Assembly (NCBI RefSeq): GCF_000682735.1
Contig: NZ_AWFD01000034.1
Span: forward strand, 124,001 to 188,000
Direction of reading: 5' to 3'
Length of the DNA stretch: 64,000 bases
Source: Hyphomonas sp. CY54-11-8
GTDB taxonomy: Bacteria; Pseudomonadota; Alphaproteobacteria; Caulobacterales; Hyphomonadaceae
Part shown: piece by piece, positions 45,920 to 56,400 of the stretch
How the letters are laid out: every line of letters starts with the position of its first letter
How positions within the stretch are numbered: the first letter of the stretch is position 1
Notes under the pieces: generated by a model
The model's input: only the letters and a program-made list of their open reading frames with translations
What the model was told of the DNA's origin: nothing
Databases searched by the model: none
Made by a program: the position numbers and the translations under genes

Positions 45920-48900
45920 CCCAGATCTGTCAGCGATACGCTCATCGGCCCCACCTCGTAGACACGAAGGCCGTCGCGCCACAGGCTGCCCCGCGCGGTG
46001 ATCAGAATATCCTCACCGCGATCCTCGATCTTCAGGATCTCCATCACGCTCGTTACAGTCTTCCGCTCAGGCGTCACCTGTCCGCGATAGCTCCATTTCA
46101 TCGGAGCATTTGGGGCAAGCGTGGTCAGGTGCGGCTGGGTCATGCCCTTGTGGAGACCCTTCTTCCAGACAAGCTGTGTCAGCGCCTGGATCAATGCGTC
46201 CAGCCCGAGGGATCCTGGCTGAACAGGGTCCTGATAAAAGTGCGCCTTGAAATACCAAGCATACGGGTCGACGTGCTGTTGCGCTCGGATCAGCCCGAGC
46301 CCTGCCTCTCCGCCATCCGGATCGCAGAAATCGATCTCGTCGATCATTTGCATTCTGCCCAAGGCGCGCGGTTCCTGCATGGAAATCTGCATTGAAGCCG
46401 GCCGCAGGTCGAACGCCTGGGTAAAGTGAGGCTTCGCTGGAAGCCCTGCCTGTCGGACGAGAGAGGAGGGCGGGAAGAATCCGAATTGAGTTTTCAGATC
46501 CAGCACCTGCCTTCCGTCACCCGTGACGACCTCGACATCGAAGGAGACGAGTGTCATCGGTCCGACTTTGGCAATATTCGTTAGAGTACTGCGGATTTTC
46601 AAAATGCCGTCATTCCGGCCAACTTCCATGTGCAGGAAGCCATCACCTTCAAGGTTTCGGAAGCGAAGCGTGCCCACAAGTGCGAAGCCTGAATGACTGG
46701 CCAGCCAGCCGCACGGCTGAAGCGCGATTTCGCAGAGAACTGCAAACGGCATGGTGCCATTCACATTGTCGTCAAAATACCATGCATCTGCAGGAATGTC
46801 GTATTCCGCTGTCATCGTCGCGCCGAGCGTTTCCTCGGCCGGACGCGTCGTAACTGACGTCACGCGGGATATGAAATGATACGGCGGTTGAGGAAGGCGC
46901 GGAACATTCCCCTGATCGTCATAACGCCGGTACATGTCTCCGAATGCGGCAGAAGGCGCGCCATTGGCGCAATCCAGCAACGCGGCGTGATCCCCTCGGC
47001 TTTCGCGCTCTGGTCCGATCCGCAAAGGCTTGGCATCTATTCTCGGCGCCGGCCAGTTGCGGCGAAGCCGGATTCCAAAGCGCGGGCAATGGAACACCTT
47101 GTGGCCGTCGCACCGGGCAAGCAGGGAGGCGTATATTTCCGGCGTCTCCCCATCGATGATTTCGTCGATGAAGACTTCATAGGTAACCTGATGATCCTTA
47201 TCCGGGATCACTTGACCGCGGCATACGAATTTCGCTGTGTGTTCGGGAATGGGTTCGAAGACGTATCCATCCCGCTCGACAGTCAGGCCCACGGCAGCGG
47301 CATAGAATTCCAGCGCCTGCACGGCGGCTTCCGCCATGAGTGTGCCGGGCATGCAGGGGTCGTTGTGAAAGTGTCCGTCATAGAACCATGTGGACGCTGG
47401 CGTTGCCGCGCGTGCCCGAAGGTAGCCGCGTTTCCAAGGCCCACCTTGCGGATCGAATGCAATGACATCATCGAACAGCGATAGCTTTCCGCCGGGAATA
47501 TGTGGTGGATTGGAATGGGCGGCACAGAGCTCAAAACCCTCGCCGAAACAAGCAAAGGCATCACCGTTCCGGAACGCGTTTATATCATCCTCAGAAAACG
47601 TCCGCTTGTTGCTGACACGCTGTGGTTCGAAGCCGGCAGGGTCTGAAGTCGGGGGGGCATTTTTGGCGGCATCCCAGATGACGCCTTTGCTGTTGGCGAG
47701 TTCCTCGTCGGTAAAGAAGCCGGCTTGCCCGTTGCGGACAGAGAACGCCAAACGGTCGTTCGCTCTGCAATCATACTGGAAGAAGAACATCCGTACACCG
47801 CCCAATTCAGCGTGCCCGGTAATTTCGATCTGGAAGCCCAACGTATCGTCGACCGACGGGAGCCCCCCCTCGTGGAAGGTGATCTCGCACCCCAGCAATC
47901 GGTAGACCCGTTCGTTTTTGTTGCGCAAGTCCGCACCCATCCAGCCGATCAGCGTCAGATCAGCCTGACCGCATTCGATCAGCGGACCCGGGCGGATGCG
48001 ACCGTCATGGATGAAGTCCGTATGATTGGAGAGATCTGTTTCGGTCCAGATCACACCGCCGGCTTCTTCGGTTGGGGCGGCATCGATACCGGTGACCCGG
48101 TCAACAAGAAGAAGTGGTGGTGCCGGAAGGCGTACCTGCCGGTCGAAGCGGTCCTGGGCTGCGAAGGCCGGTCCGAAGAAAGCTGACATCTTGCCTCGTG
48201 AGGAAGCCTCAACCTCTCCTCGGTCGCGGGTCGGACCAGACGGCGAACGGCGGTCGAGCGCGGTCGTCCCGCTCACCACTTTCTGCGGAGGCTCAGCACA
48301 TTTTCCGGGAACGGGCTCCGGAGGTCGTCTCGGCATCGTCACCTGCTGGCACGGTATAGTCATGGCATAGTCCGGTATGCGCAGCTTGGGCGCAGGCGGC
48401 AGTCCGCACTGGGCAGGGCGTGGTCGGTTTTTGACAATCTTGGGCATGGGGTAAGGCACCGGTCTTGTAGCGTTCCATTGGCCGGCTGGGGCGGCCTCGT
48501 TTTTTTGGGCGGCGGCGAGCGTTTCGAGCAGGGGGTTCAGGTCGATTTCCCGTCCATCGGCATAAAGAAATGCCGCTGCGTTCGCGATCTGGCCAAGGTC
48601 CGAGGTTTCGATCCTGTCAGTGGCGATGGCCTTGAAAGGCTTATCTTTCAATGTGTTGGAGAGGCTGGTCGTCAACGTATCGCGTGGGCCCAGTTCGAGG
48701 AAAGTCCGCACACCATCCGCCCAAGCCTGACGCACCGTTTTAGGAAAATCCACCGTATCGACTGCCTGCCGGGTCAGCATGTCCGCGACAACGTCCGTTT
48801 CAGGCTCGTAGGCCCCGTGAATTGCATTGGCGTACAGCCGGACATTAGACCCCCGATGTACCGGCCGCGTATGCAGGCGCCGCCAGGTATCCGCGAATGG

Positions 48901-51900
48901 CCGCATGGCCTTGGCATGGACAATCAGGTGCTGGTTCATCTTCACGCCAGCGCGCCTGCCGAACTCTTCACACAGCGCACGGCAAGCCTCGGCAGGTCCG
49001 CCGATCATACAGTCCTCATCCGTGTAGATGATCGTGATTTCCACGCCGGGATGACGTGAGAGTGCGGCCTTTACGTCAGCAACAGGCGCTTGCAGGCGCC
49101 AGTTGGTCCAGTCGGATGGGACGTTTGGCCCCCACGCCTGTTTCGCCGTTTCGAATTCACCGCCGATGTGCCGTTCGTACATTGCAGCTTCTGATATCTC
49201 GTCCAGAAGCGCACCGGGATCCTTCCAATAGCCAAAAGAAAACAGAGCATTGGATTCCCCGAGTGAAAGACCGATAGCAGCATCGGGCTTCACCTTGAGG
49301 ATGTCCAGCCAGAGGATCGCATGTGCTTGGCTGACCAGCGTACCGGCGCAAAGCTGCTCGAATTCAGAAAGGCTGGCACGTGACAGCAGGGCGGCAATCT
49401 CTTCTGCCCGGGACAATTTTGAAAGTTTCTTCCGGACCTCCGGGAACGCCATCAGAAGGCGCCTCGCCATCCGGGGGTAGACTGCAGCCGATCCGGTAAA
49501 CATGAAGGCCAACTCGCCTTCCGGTTGGCCTTCGCCATAATAAATGCCGTCGCCTGACGGCACCCGATCTTTCGAGAGTTGCCGCGCAACACACGCACGC
49601 AGGTTTTGGATGGCATCTGCGCCTGCAGCCAACAAGGCGATCCGGCATCTGCCCCGGCCGCCTTGGCGTCCCGATTTCACGTTCTCCGCGAGCTTCTGCT
49701 TGCTGGCTGCTGCAGTGAAGAAGATGGACGGCGTTGGCCTTAGTGGATCCGGCATCACCAGAGGCGGCGCCAATTCAAGTGAAATCGATGTGCCAACATT
49801 CGCTGCTCCAGCCGGTACATTTATCCGGCTTTTTTTTCGTGGCCAGGACAACTTCGGAACAGCGCCGTCTGGTGTCAGGTGATGACTGTGGGCATTCAGC
49901 AGCAGTTCGATAGCTGCCTGGACTAAAGCATCAGCATCCGGAGCGGTTCCGTAAACATCGGAAAACAGGTTCTCGACGTGCCTGCTTTTCGAGTTTTTCC
50001 ATTCCACTGACGCAACCGATCCAAGTATCGGATCGCCAGCGGCCTCAGCATCCTCACGACGTTTGAGAACCAGTGCAGCTGCCGCGTCGCCTGGGTTTTT
50101 TGTTTGACCCAACTCGCGAAGGGCCTTGGCCCGAACCGGTTCCGACGCAAAATCAGCTGCTGCGACAATGGCCATCGACAGGCGCTCAGAAGCCAAGGCA
50201 TCAACCGCGAGATCCAGCGCGGCAGGACCGCTCGCGGCACCAGCGGATACCGAGTATCCCATGCCCTGCATGTCGCGCCCGAACGTGATCCGGTTTGCGG
50301 TCATGTTCGCCATTGCACCGAGCACCATCGCGGCATCGAGTTTCGGAGCGATATCTTCTGGTGATTGCGAGGAGGAAGAAGAAATGCGCTCCCTGAGAGC
50401 CCAGCGCGCAGAATCTGCCGCGCAAGCCATACCGGCAAAGACTCCCGTCTCGTGACTTTCAACAGGGGAAACCCTGTCCAGAGCTTCACTCACCGTAGAC
50501 AGGATCGCCAATTGTTGCGGCTCGGCCTGTGTCAGGTCTTTGGGAGGTGTTCTGGCATTCGCAGCATTGGCCCCGATTTCTTCCAGTTGCGCCGGAGGAG
50601 CGATTGGCCAGTTCATCAACCGTCTCAACACCGCATCTGTCGTCCGGTCCGAGCCGGCCATAACGGCCGCGGCGCAGACGACAATTTCAGGAGTATGTGA
50701 TTGTTTGAAACTGGTGTTGCGGCCTCTGCGGACGATCGGCTGGTGCTGCTCCATTATCAGGTGCGCATTGTTGCCGCCAAATCCGAAGTTACTGATCGCA
50801 GCGCGCCTTGCTCCATGATCATTTCTCCAAGGTTCCTGCTTCGCTTGTACGATGAGGTTTGAATGTGCGAGAGACTCCAGTACGTCGCCATCGATCGGTG
50901 TCGGAGGCAGGCTTTCCCGAGACATCGCACCCGTAAGCTTCAGGATGCTTGCAAGACCGGCGACGGTAATGAGGTGACCGGTATTCGCTTTGAGAGATCC
51001 GACCGGTAATTGCTCCACAGCGCCATAGACAGACTTTGCCGATGATACCTCCACGCCATCTCCAACGGGTGTGCCGGTCGCGTGGCATTCGAGGTATTGG
51101 ATCGTGAGCGGATCTATTTCGTTGCGCTTCAACGCATCACGCATCGCATCGGCTTGCCCTTCGGCAGACGGTGCCAGCAGACCTTTCCGGCGGCCGTCAT
51201 TCGACAGGCCGCTTGCGCGAATTAATCCGTAAACTTTTTCCCCTGGTTCAACGTCACTCAGTCGCTTCAGGACGATTGCAGCGGCGCCTTCCGAAGGCAC
51301 TAGGCCGTCGGCGCCCTTCACAAACGGCCGGGAACGGCCGGTGGGACTCAGTGCATTTAATGCGTCGAAACCAATGTGAAGGATCAGATTGTCAGCGGCA
51401 TTGACTGCCGCAACGAGCGCGCAGTCTATTTGTCTCGATTGCAGCTTCCGGCACGCAATATCAACAGCATAGAGGGAAGATGCACATGCCGCATCGAGTG
51501 AAAGACAAGGTCCGGAGGCGCCTAGTGCTTCGGCAATCAATCTTGATGGAAGTGCAGAATTCAGTGTCAGATGAGCAGGTGGTGTAGGTTCATCGCGCCA
51601 CAATCTCGAGGCGAATTCGACATGCCCGGCCGAAGGATAAGACAGGTTCGCGGCAAACACGCCTATGGCGGAAGGGTTAACTCTGGGATTGGTGGCATCT
51701 TCCCAAGCATCAAACGCTGCTTGCAGGGACCAGCTGCAGACAGGATCTAGTTCCCCGACGCGAACGGATTTCAGGCGAAATCGGTCTGGTGCGAAGAGCG
51801 CATCAAAACCCCTTACGCGTCCGGACACGAACGACCGGGAGCTGGCTATGTCGCTGGGGAGCCCAAGTTCGACAGGAGAGACAGGGGCGTAAACGACCCG

Positions 51901-51996
51901 TCGCTCCATCACAATATCAGTAAGCTCCTCAGGCGTGTGTGCGCCCGGAAGAACACATCCCTGTCCAACGATAGCGACAGGTTCGAAATAGGTCAT
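45916..51996 (-). CDS. PfaC-like polyketide/PUFA synthase: KS-CLF-AT-DH-DH
   Basis: A giant protein of about 2025 residues, the second core subunit of a Pfa-type iterative lipid synthase. Domains in order: ketosynthase (about 1-420) with the triad Cys171 (DAACASS), His305 (ECHATGTP) and His341 (NTGHL); a chain-length-factor KS-like domain (about 435-745) in which the cysteine is replaced by Ala587 (SAGAAS); an acyltransferase (about 820-1130) with Ser910 in GLSLGE; then four hotdog folds, of which two carry FabA-type histidines, His1541 (HFHNDPCMPG) and His1918 (HFYQDPVQPG). The layout resembles myxobacterial Pfa3 without its terminal acyltransferase. ATG 51996 overlaps the KR stop by 4 bp and follows GGGG; an in-frame ATG at 52008 is the alternative. 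The product is unknown. Confidence 0.9.
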   Translation of the reverse strand: MTYFEPVAIVGQGCVLPGAHTPEELTDIVMERRVVYAPVSPVELGLPSDIASSRSFVSGRVRGFDALFAPDRFRLKSVRVGELDPVCSWSLQAAFDAWEDATNPRVNPSAIGVFAANLSYPSAGHVEFASRLWRDEPTPPAHLTLNSALPSRLIAEALGASGPCLSLDAACASSLYAVDIACRKLQSRQIDCALVAAVNAADNLILHIGFDALNALSPTGRSRPFVKGADGLVPSEGAAAIVLKRLSDVEPGEKVYGLIRASGLSNDGRRKGLLAPSAEGQADAMRDALKRNEIDPLTIQYLECHATGTPVGDGVEVSSAKSVYGAVEQLPVGSLKANTGHLITVAGLASILKLTGAMSRESLPPTPIDGDVLESLAHSNLIVQAKQEPWRNDHGARRAAISNFGFGGNNAHLIMEQHQPIVRRGRNTSFKQSHTPEIVVCAAAVMAGSDRTTDAVLRRLMNWPIAPPAQLEEIGANAANARTPPKDLTQAEPQQLAILSTVSEALDRVSPVESHETGVFAGMACAADSARWALRERISSSSSQSPEDIAPKLDAAMVLGAMANMTANRITFGRDMQGMGYSVSAGAASGPAALDLAVDALASERLSMAIVAAADFASEPVRAKALRELGQTKNPGDAAAALVLKRREDAEAAGDPILGSVASVEWKNSKSRHVENLFSDVYGTAPDADALVQAAIELLLNAHSHHLTPDGAVPKLSWPRKKSRINVPAGAANVGTSISLELAPPLVMPDPLRPTPSIFFTAAASKQKLAENVKSGRQGGRGRCRIALLAAGADAIQNLRACVARQLSKDRVPSGDGIYYGEGQPEGELAFMFTGSAAVYPRMARRLLMAFPEVRKKLSKLSRAEEIAALLSRASLSEFEQLCAGTLVSQAHAILWLDILKVKPDAAIGLSLGESNALFSFGYWKDPGALLDEISEAAMYERHIGGEFETAKQAWGPNVPSDWTNWRLQAPVADVKAALSRHPGVEITIIYTDEDCMIGGPAEACRALCEEFGRRAGVKMNQHLIVHAKAMRPFADTWRRLHTRPVHRGSNVRLYANAIHGAYEPETDVVADMLTRQAVDTVDFPKTVRQAWADGVRTFLELGPRDTLTTSLSNTLKDKPFKAIATDRIETSDLGQIANAAAFLYADGREIDLNPLLETLAAAQKNEAAPAGQWNATRPVPYPMPKIVKNRPRPAQCGLPPAPKLRIPDYAMTIPCQQVTMPRRPPEPVPGKCAEPPQKVVSGTTALDRRSPSGPTRDRGEVEASSRGKMSAFFGPAFAAQDRFDRQVRLPAPPLLLVDRVTGIDAAPTEEAGGVIWTETDLSNHTDFIHDGRIRPGPLIECGQADLTLIGWMGADLRNKNERVYRLLGCEITFHEGGLPSVDDTLGFQIEITGHAELGGVRMFFFQYDCRANDRLAFSVRNGQAGFFTDEELANSKGVIWDAAKNAPPTSDPAGFEPQRVSNKRTFSEDDINAFRNGDAFACFGEGFELCAAHSNPPHIPGGKLSLFDDVIAFDPQGGPWKRGYLRARAATPASTWFYDGHFHNDPCMPGTLMAEAAVQALEFYAAAVGLTVERDGYVFEPIPEHTAKFVCRGQVIPDKDHQVTYEVFIDEIIDGETPEIYASLLARCDGHKVFHCPRFGIRLRRNWPAPRIDAKPLRIGPERESRGDHAALLDCANGAPSAAFGDMYRRYDDQGNVPRLPQPPYHFISRVTSVTTRPAEETLGATMTAEYDIPADAWYFDDNVNGTMPFAVLCEIALQPCGWLASHSGFALVGTLRFRNLEGDGFLHMEVGRNDGILKIRSTLTNIAKVGPMTLVSFDVEVVTGDGRQVLDLKTQFGFFPPSSLVRQAGLPAKPHFTQAFDLRPASMQISMQEPRALGRMQMIDEIDFCDPDGGEAGLGLIRAQQHVDPYAWYFKAHFYQDPVQPGSLGLDALIQALTQLVWKKGLHKGMTQPHLTTLAPNAPMKWSYRGQVTPERKTVTSVMEILKIEDRGEDILITARGSLWRDGLRVYEVGPMSVSLTDLG

Positions 51997-53369
51997 GCAC
52001 TGCCCCATTCGTCACCAACGACGAACCGAACCTGATCGTGAGAAGAATTCAGAAGTTGATCTGCGAAAATACGGGCGCCTTCTTGCTTTGAGATTAGGCC
52101 TATGCCCCGCTCGGTAAACATTCGCGCCAGGGATTCATCGACCATTCCACCTTGCCAGGGGCCCCAGCAAAAGGCCTTCACTTGTGTATCCGGTATTTTC
52201 CCGGCGAGGTGAACGGCCACATTGTTCAGCCACTCATTGGCTGCGGCATAGTTAGATTGCCCTTCGTTTCCAAATACAGCGGATGCTGAAGAAAAAAGAC
52301 CAATATAACGAAGGGCAGAAGGCTTGATACAAGACAAGATCGTTTCAAGTCCGGTGACTTTGGGCGAAAAAACCTTCTCAAAATTCTTCAGACCGAGCGC
52401 TTCGGCGAAACCATCTGACAGAACACCTGCGCCATGAACCAGGCCTGTGACCGGGCCTTCTTCATTTATGAGTCTGGAAAGGGTGGTACGAAGGCTTGCC
52501 TGATCCCCAATGTCTGCCTGTACGTAACGGGCTTTGGCCCCGCCAGACTCGATGGCTTTCAGGGTAGAGACGATTTCCGCCCCGGCCAGAAGTATGCGGG
52601 CGAAGCGGTCAATCTCTACCGGCGTCTTGGGAGCATCGGCACGACCAGAATTCTTTGCCAGGGCACCACGCAGCGCTTTGAGATCGGTTTCTCGCTCAAG
52701 CCAGGCAGGCCAGGCAACGAGATCGGACCGACCGAGCAGAATGAAACTACCCCCTGTTCTTTTTGCGAGTTCAATCGCGCAATCGGCAGTCACACCCCGG
52801 CCGCCACCGGTTATCAGCCAGACTGGTGATTCAGGAACAACCGATGCGGTTGACGGCGGCCGGACAATTTCGCCGGGAACATCTTGATAAATTCCGTCGT
52901 TACTCAGTGTATAGGTACCTTCAGACAGGATCAGAGACATCGCAATGCGAGATGCTTCATCCTGGATATCTCCAGAAATTTTGAGAGACGAGGCACTTAC
53001 GCGTATTTCGGGGCGTTCAATCCGAAGCGAACGACAAAGGCCTGAAACACCTCCGATCGCTGACAAGGAGCGGGCTGACGTGCGGTCCAGCGCAACGACA
53101 TGCACCCCTTCGTGCGCCGACAGGATCGCCTTGAGAACGTCATGGTGTCTTTTTGCCTGTCGTTCCTCGGTCAACCCTTCCGTAAGAAGACACGTCCTTG
53201 CGCTTTGAGGCTTGCTGACGATGCTGGCCTCTCCACCGCGACTTTCAATCTCTTGTTTGATCGCTTCGGCAAAGGCTGGAGCAGCATTTGTTATCTCGAT
53301 CGCGTCGGACTCGTCGAACGATACAGTTTGGTCATATGAAGCCACTTGTACAGTCTCGAGTACCCGCAC
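51993..53369 (-). CDS. Stand-alone ketoreductase of the Pfa cluster
   Basis: A 458-residue protein of the polyketide-synthase KR type. Residues 1-180 form a degenerate structural subdomain. The catalytic half has the NADPH site WLITGGGRGVT (184-194), VHGAGVLSDG, and the active site SSASAVFGNEGQSNYAAANE with Tyr374 and Asn378. In marine and myxobacterial synthases this domain is part of PfaA; here it is a separate gene. It starts at a GTG, 71 bp after the PfaA-like gene, behind a long hairpin, and overlaps the PfaC-like gene by 4 bp. It would reduce beta-ketoacyl-ACP intermediates. Confidence 0.88.
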   Translation of the reverse strand: MRVLETVQVASYDQTVSFDESDAIEITNAAPAFAEAIKQEIESRGGEASIVSKPQSARTCLLTEGLTEERQAKRHHDVLKAILSAHEGVHVVALDRTSARSLSAIGGVSGLCRSLRIERPEIRVSASSLKISGDIQDEASRIAMSLILSEGTYTLSNDGIYQDVPGEIVRPPSTASVVPESPVWLITGGGRGVTADCAIELAKRTGGSFILLGRSDLVAWPAWLERETDLKALRGALAKNSGRADAPKTPVEIDRFARILLAGAEIVSTLKAIESGGAKARYVQADIGDQASLRTTLSRLINEEGPVTGLVHGAGVLSDGFAEALGLKNFEKVFSPKVTGLETILSCIKPSALRYIGLFSSASAVFGNEGQSNYAAANEWLNNVAVHLAGKIPDTQVKAFCWGPWQGGMVDESLARMFTERGIGLISKQEGARIFADQLLNSSHDQVRFVVGDEWGSA

Positions 53370-53408
53370 GGCGTTCAGATATGGAGCATTCCCTGCGTCT
53401 GTCGCGCC

Positions 53409-53440
53409 GGGACGGACCGCCTCAGGAGGCGTACCGTCCC
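53409..53440 (-). promoter_or_regulatory. Hairpin between pfaA-like and KR genes
   Basis: A 32-base imperfect inverted repeat (7-bp outer stem GGGACGG / CCGTCCC, a 2-base internal mismatch, then CGCCTC / GAGGCG closing) starts directly at the pfaA-like stop codon. No T-run follows, so it is more likely an RNA-stability or attenuation element than a terminator. Confidence 0.45.
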
Positions 53441-56400
53441 CTAGGCAAAAAAATCAGCGATCGCCCTGATCGTGCGGAGTTCAACGAGGACTTCCGGGTC
53501 CACTTCCGGGAGGTTTGGATGCTGTTCACGAAGGGCCGAAAGGATTTCAACCTGTTTGATGGAATCGACGCCCAACTCACCCTCAAGATCCATGTCGTCT
53601 TCCAGCATATCACTCGGATATCCTGTTTTGTCAGCAATCAGCTCCCGGACGACATCCGGTGTGATTGAGCCATTTAACTTACCAGGGGTAGACGCGGCCG
53701 GTGCAGAAGAAACTTCAACGGTGATGGGAGCGATTTTCTTGACCGCCGGAGCGGGCGAGACACCATTTGATCCTGTCACCATGTCGGCAATTGCTGCGAT
53801 CGTGCGCAATTCCACGAGGCGTTCTGGGTCTATCTCAGGAAGTTCCGGCAGCTGCTCGCGGATCGTCGACAGGATTTCGACCTGTTTGATGGAGTCGACG
53901 CCCAGCTCTCCCTCCAGATCCATATCCACATCCAGCATGTCTTCTGGGTAACCGGTTTTATCTGCAATAATGCCACGTACCAGGGCGACGGCATCCACAC
54001 CTTGAGTGCTGATAGCGCGAGCAGCAGTTTCCGTGACAGGTTGGACTGGTGGGGTGGTTGCCGTTGATGCGGCTGGTTGAGCGTGTGCTGAGCGTCTTGC
54101 GGGTGTTTTTGCCGGACCAGGTACAGCAGGCGCGTCTGCAGTCGCAGGCTCGGGATGTCGTGGTGCTGGGGCGACCGGCGCGATTGGAGCCGGAGCGGGT
54201 TGAGGTAGTGCTTTTGCCGGTTCAGGTAATGATACCGCGGCGCCATTCATGACTTGCGATACAGTATTCAAATACGCGGCATGAGCCGAAGAGGCCATGC
54301 TCATGAACTCCGAATGACGGCGAGATACCTCCATCAACACCCGTTCAACTGGGGTTTCGCCCCCGGACCCGGAAGGGTCATAGGATGGCATGGAAGGAAA
54401 CGACGAGTAGGATGAATCCGGCATGGCAGGTTCCTGGGGATTAGAGGCAGAAGAGGATTGAGTTGGGCCTGCCTGAGGAAGGCGATCGGCCATCGTACGG
54501 TTATTTTGCGGGGTAGAAGCTGGTGTGCGATCGGGATTCGGCGCAGCTTTGCCCGCCGCACCGTCCGGTGGCGGATAAGGTTTGCCGAAATTCGCCCCGG
54601 AAATCATGACAGCGTGCTTGGGCGGAGCCGGGCGAGGAGGTTCCGCAGGCAAGTCTTCGAACAGGGTTGCAAAATCGACGGGAATGCCCGCAACGCTGAT
54701 TGCGCCAAGTACTGACAGAAATTGTGTAACACCATTCATTCGCTTGTTGTCGAGCGAATAGGATTTGTGCGGACGGTCACGAAGGACGTCATCAACCAGC
54801 CCGGTGACGACCGACCCTGGGCCTATCTCAATGAACACGCGCGCACCGTCGGCGTACATCCGCTCGACCAGTTCCCTGAACCGGACAGGAGAGGCGAGTT
54901 GGCTTGCGACTTCCACGGGCATCTGTGTGCCGGTGCAGGCGTAAGGCTCTGCTGTTGCATTAGCATATACCGGCAGAGAAGGTTTGCGCAGGCGTAGTTT
55001 CCTGAGTGCCGTTTCAAATGGTTCAACAGCAGACGCAACAATCTTCGAATGAAAAGCGGTAGCGACGGGAAGAAGGCGGGCCTTCAGTCCTTCCTGTGTA
55101 CATAGCTCCAGAGCATCGTTCACAACTTTGGTGGGACCGGACAGCACGACCTGGCTCGGCCCATTGTCGTTGGCGAGTACCAGATCTGGAGCGAATTCGC
55201 CCAGGATGTGACCAATATCCTCTGATGCGGCCTGAACGGCCATCATGGATCCGGAACTGGACTTTGCGGCTTCGGCCATCAAGGCACCACGATCGACAGA
55301 CGCTGAAAGAGCACCGGAAGCGTTCATAGCGCCTGCATAGTGCAACGCCATGATCTCACCGAAGCTGTGTCCGGCCGCCATCTCACCCTGGATCCCGGCT
55401 TGCGACAGCAAGGCGAGGTGCGACAGGGTTACGGTAGCGATTGCAGGCTGGGCATGCTCCATGGCTTTCAGGTGATCAGTTTGATCGCCATGTTCGACCT
55501 GATCGAATGCTGCTGGCGGAAATGCCAGTTTATGGAGTTTCAGCTCACCCGCACGTTTGTGACTTGCGGCTTCATCCCAGACTGCTCTTGCGGCCGGGAA
55601 TGCCATGGCCAGATCAGCGCCCATACCCACATATTGGCTGCCTTGCCCTGAAAACATGAAGGCGACTTTTTCATCTGCCGGCTGATCGAGAGATACATGG
55701 CAACCCATTTTTAGGGGGCGGTTACCAATTTCATTGCTATTCAGGGCATCGATGACGCTGTTGACTTTAACGGTGAGGTCTTCCGGAGATTGTGCCACAA
55801 TGGCCGCGCGAGCGGGTGCCGTGGCATCAAATGCCTCCTGGCTTTCTGATGCTCGGAAAGCGAATTCCTTTTCTGTGAGACCGGTCTTGAACGCCGCAAT
55901 TCTGGAAGAGAGTGTCGCGGGAGACTCTGCCGAAAACAGGAAGAGCTCTGCGGGCAATGATCTCCAAGGTCTGACTGCATTAGGGCCGGTATATTCTTCC
56001 AAAGTGACGTGGAAGTTGCTGCCCCCGAAACCGAACGAACTCACAGAGGCTCTGCGAGGCCGTTTTTTTGGAGAAATCCAGGGGCGGGCCTCGGTGTTCA
56101 GATAAAAAACCGGGCTGTTCTTGATGGCGTCTGCCGGTTCTTCCACTTTGATGGTCGGTGGCAATGTCTTCCGGCTTAAAGCATGCGTGACTTTAATCAG
56201 GCTGGCAGAACCGGCCGCTGCTTTTGTATGGCCGATCTGTGCCTTGACTGAACCAATGGCGCACCAGGGTTCGTCCTGGTTGTGCTCTCCAAAAACGAGA
56301 TGGAGCCCTTCGATTTCGGCCTTGTCGCCAGCTTTTGTACCAGTACCATGAGCTTCTACCAGGTCTACTGTAGACGGATCATATCCAGCCTGATCGTATG

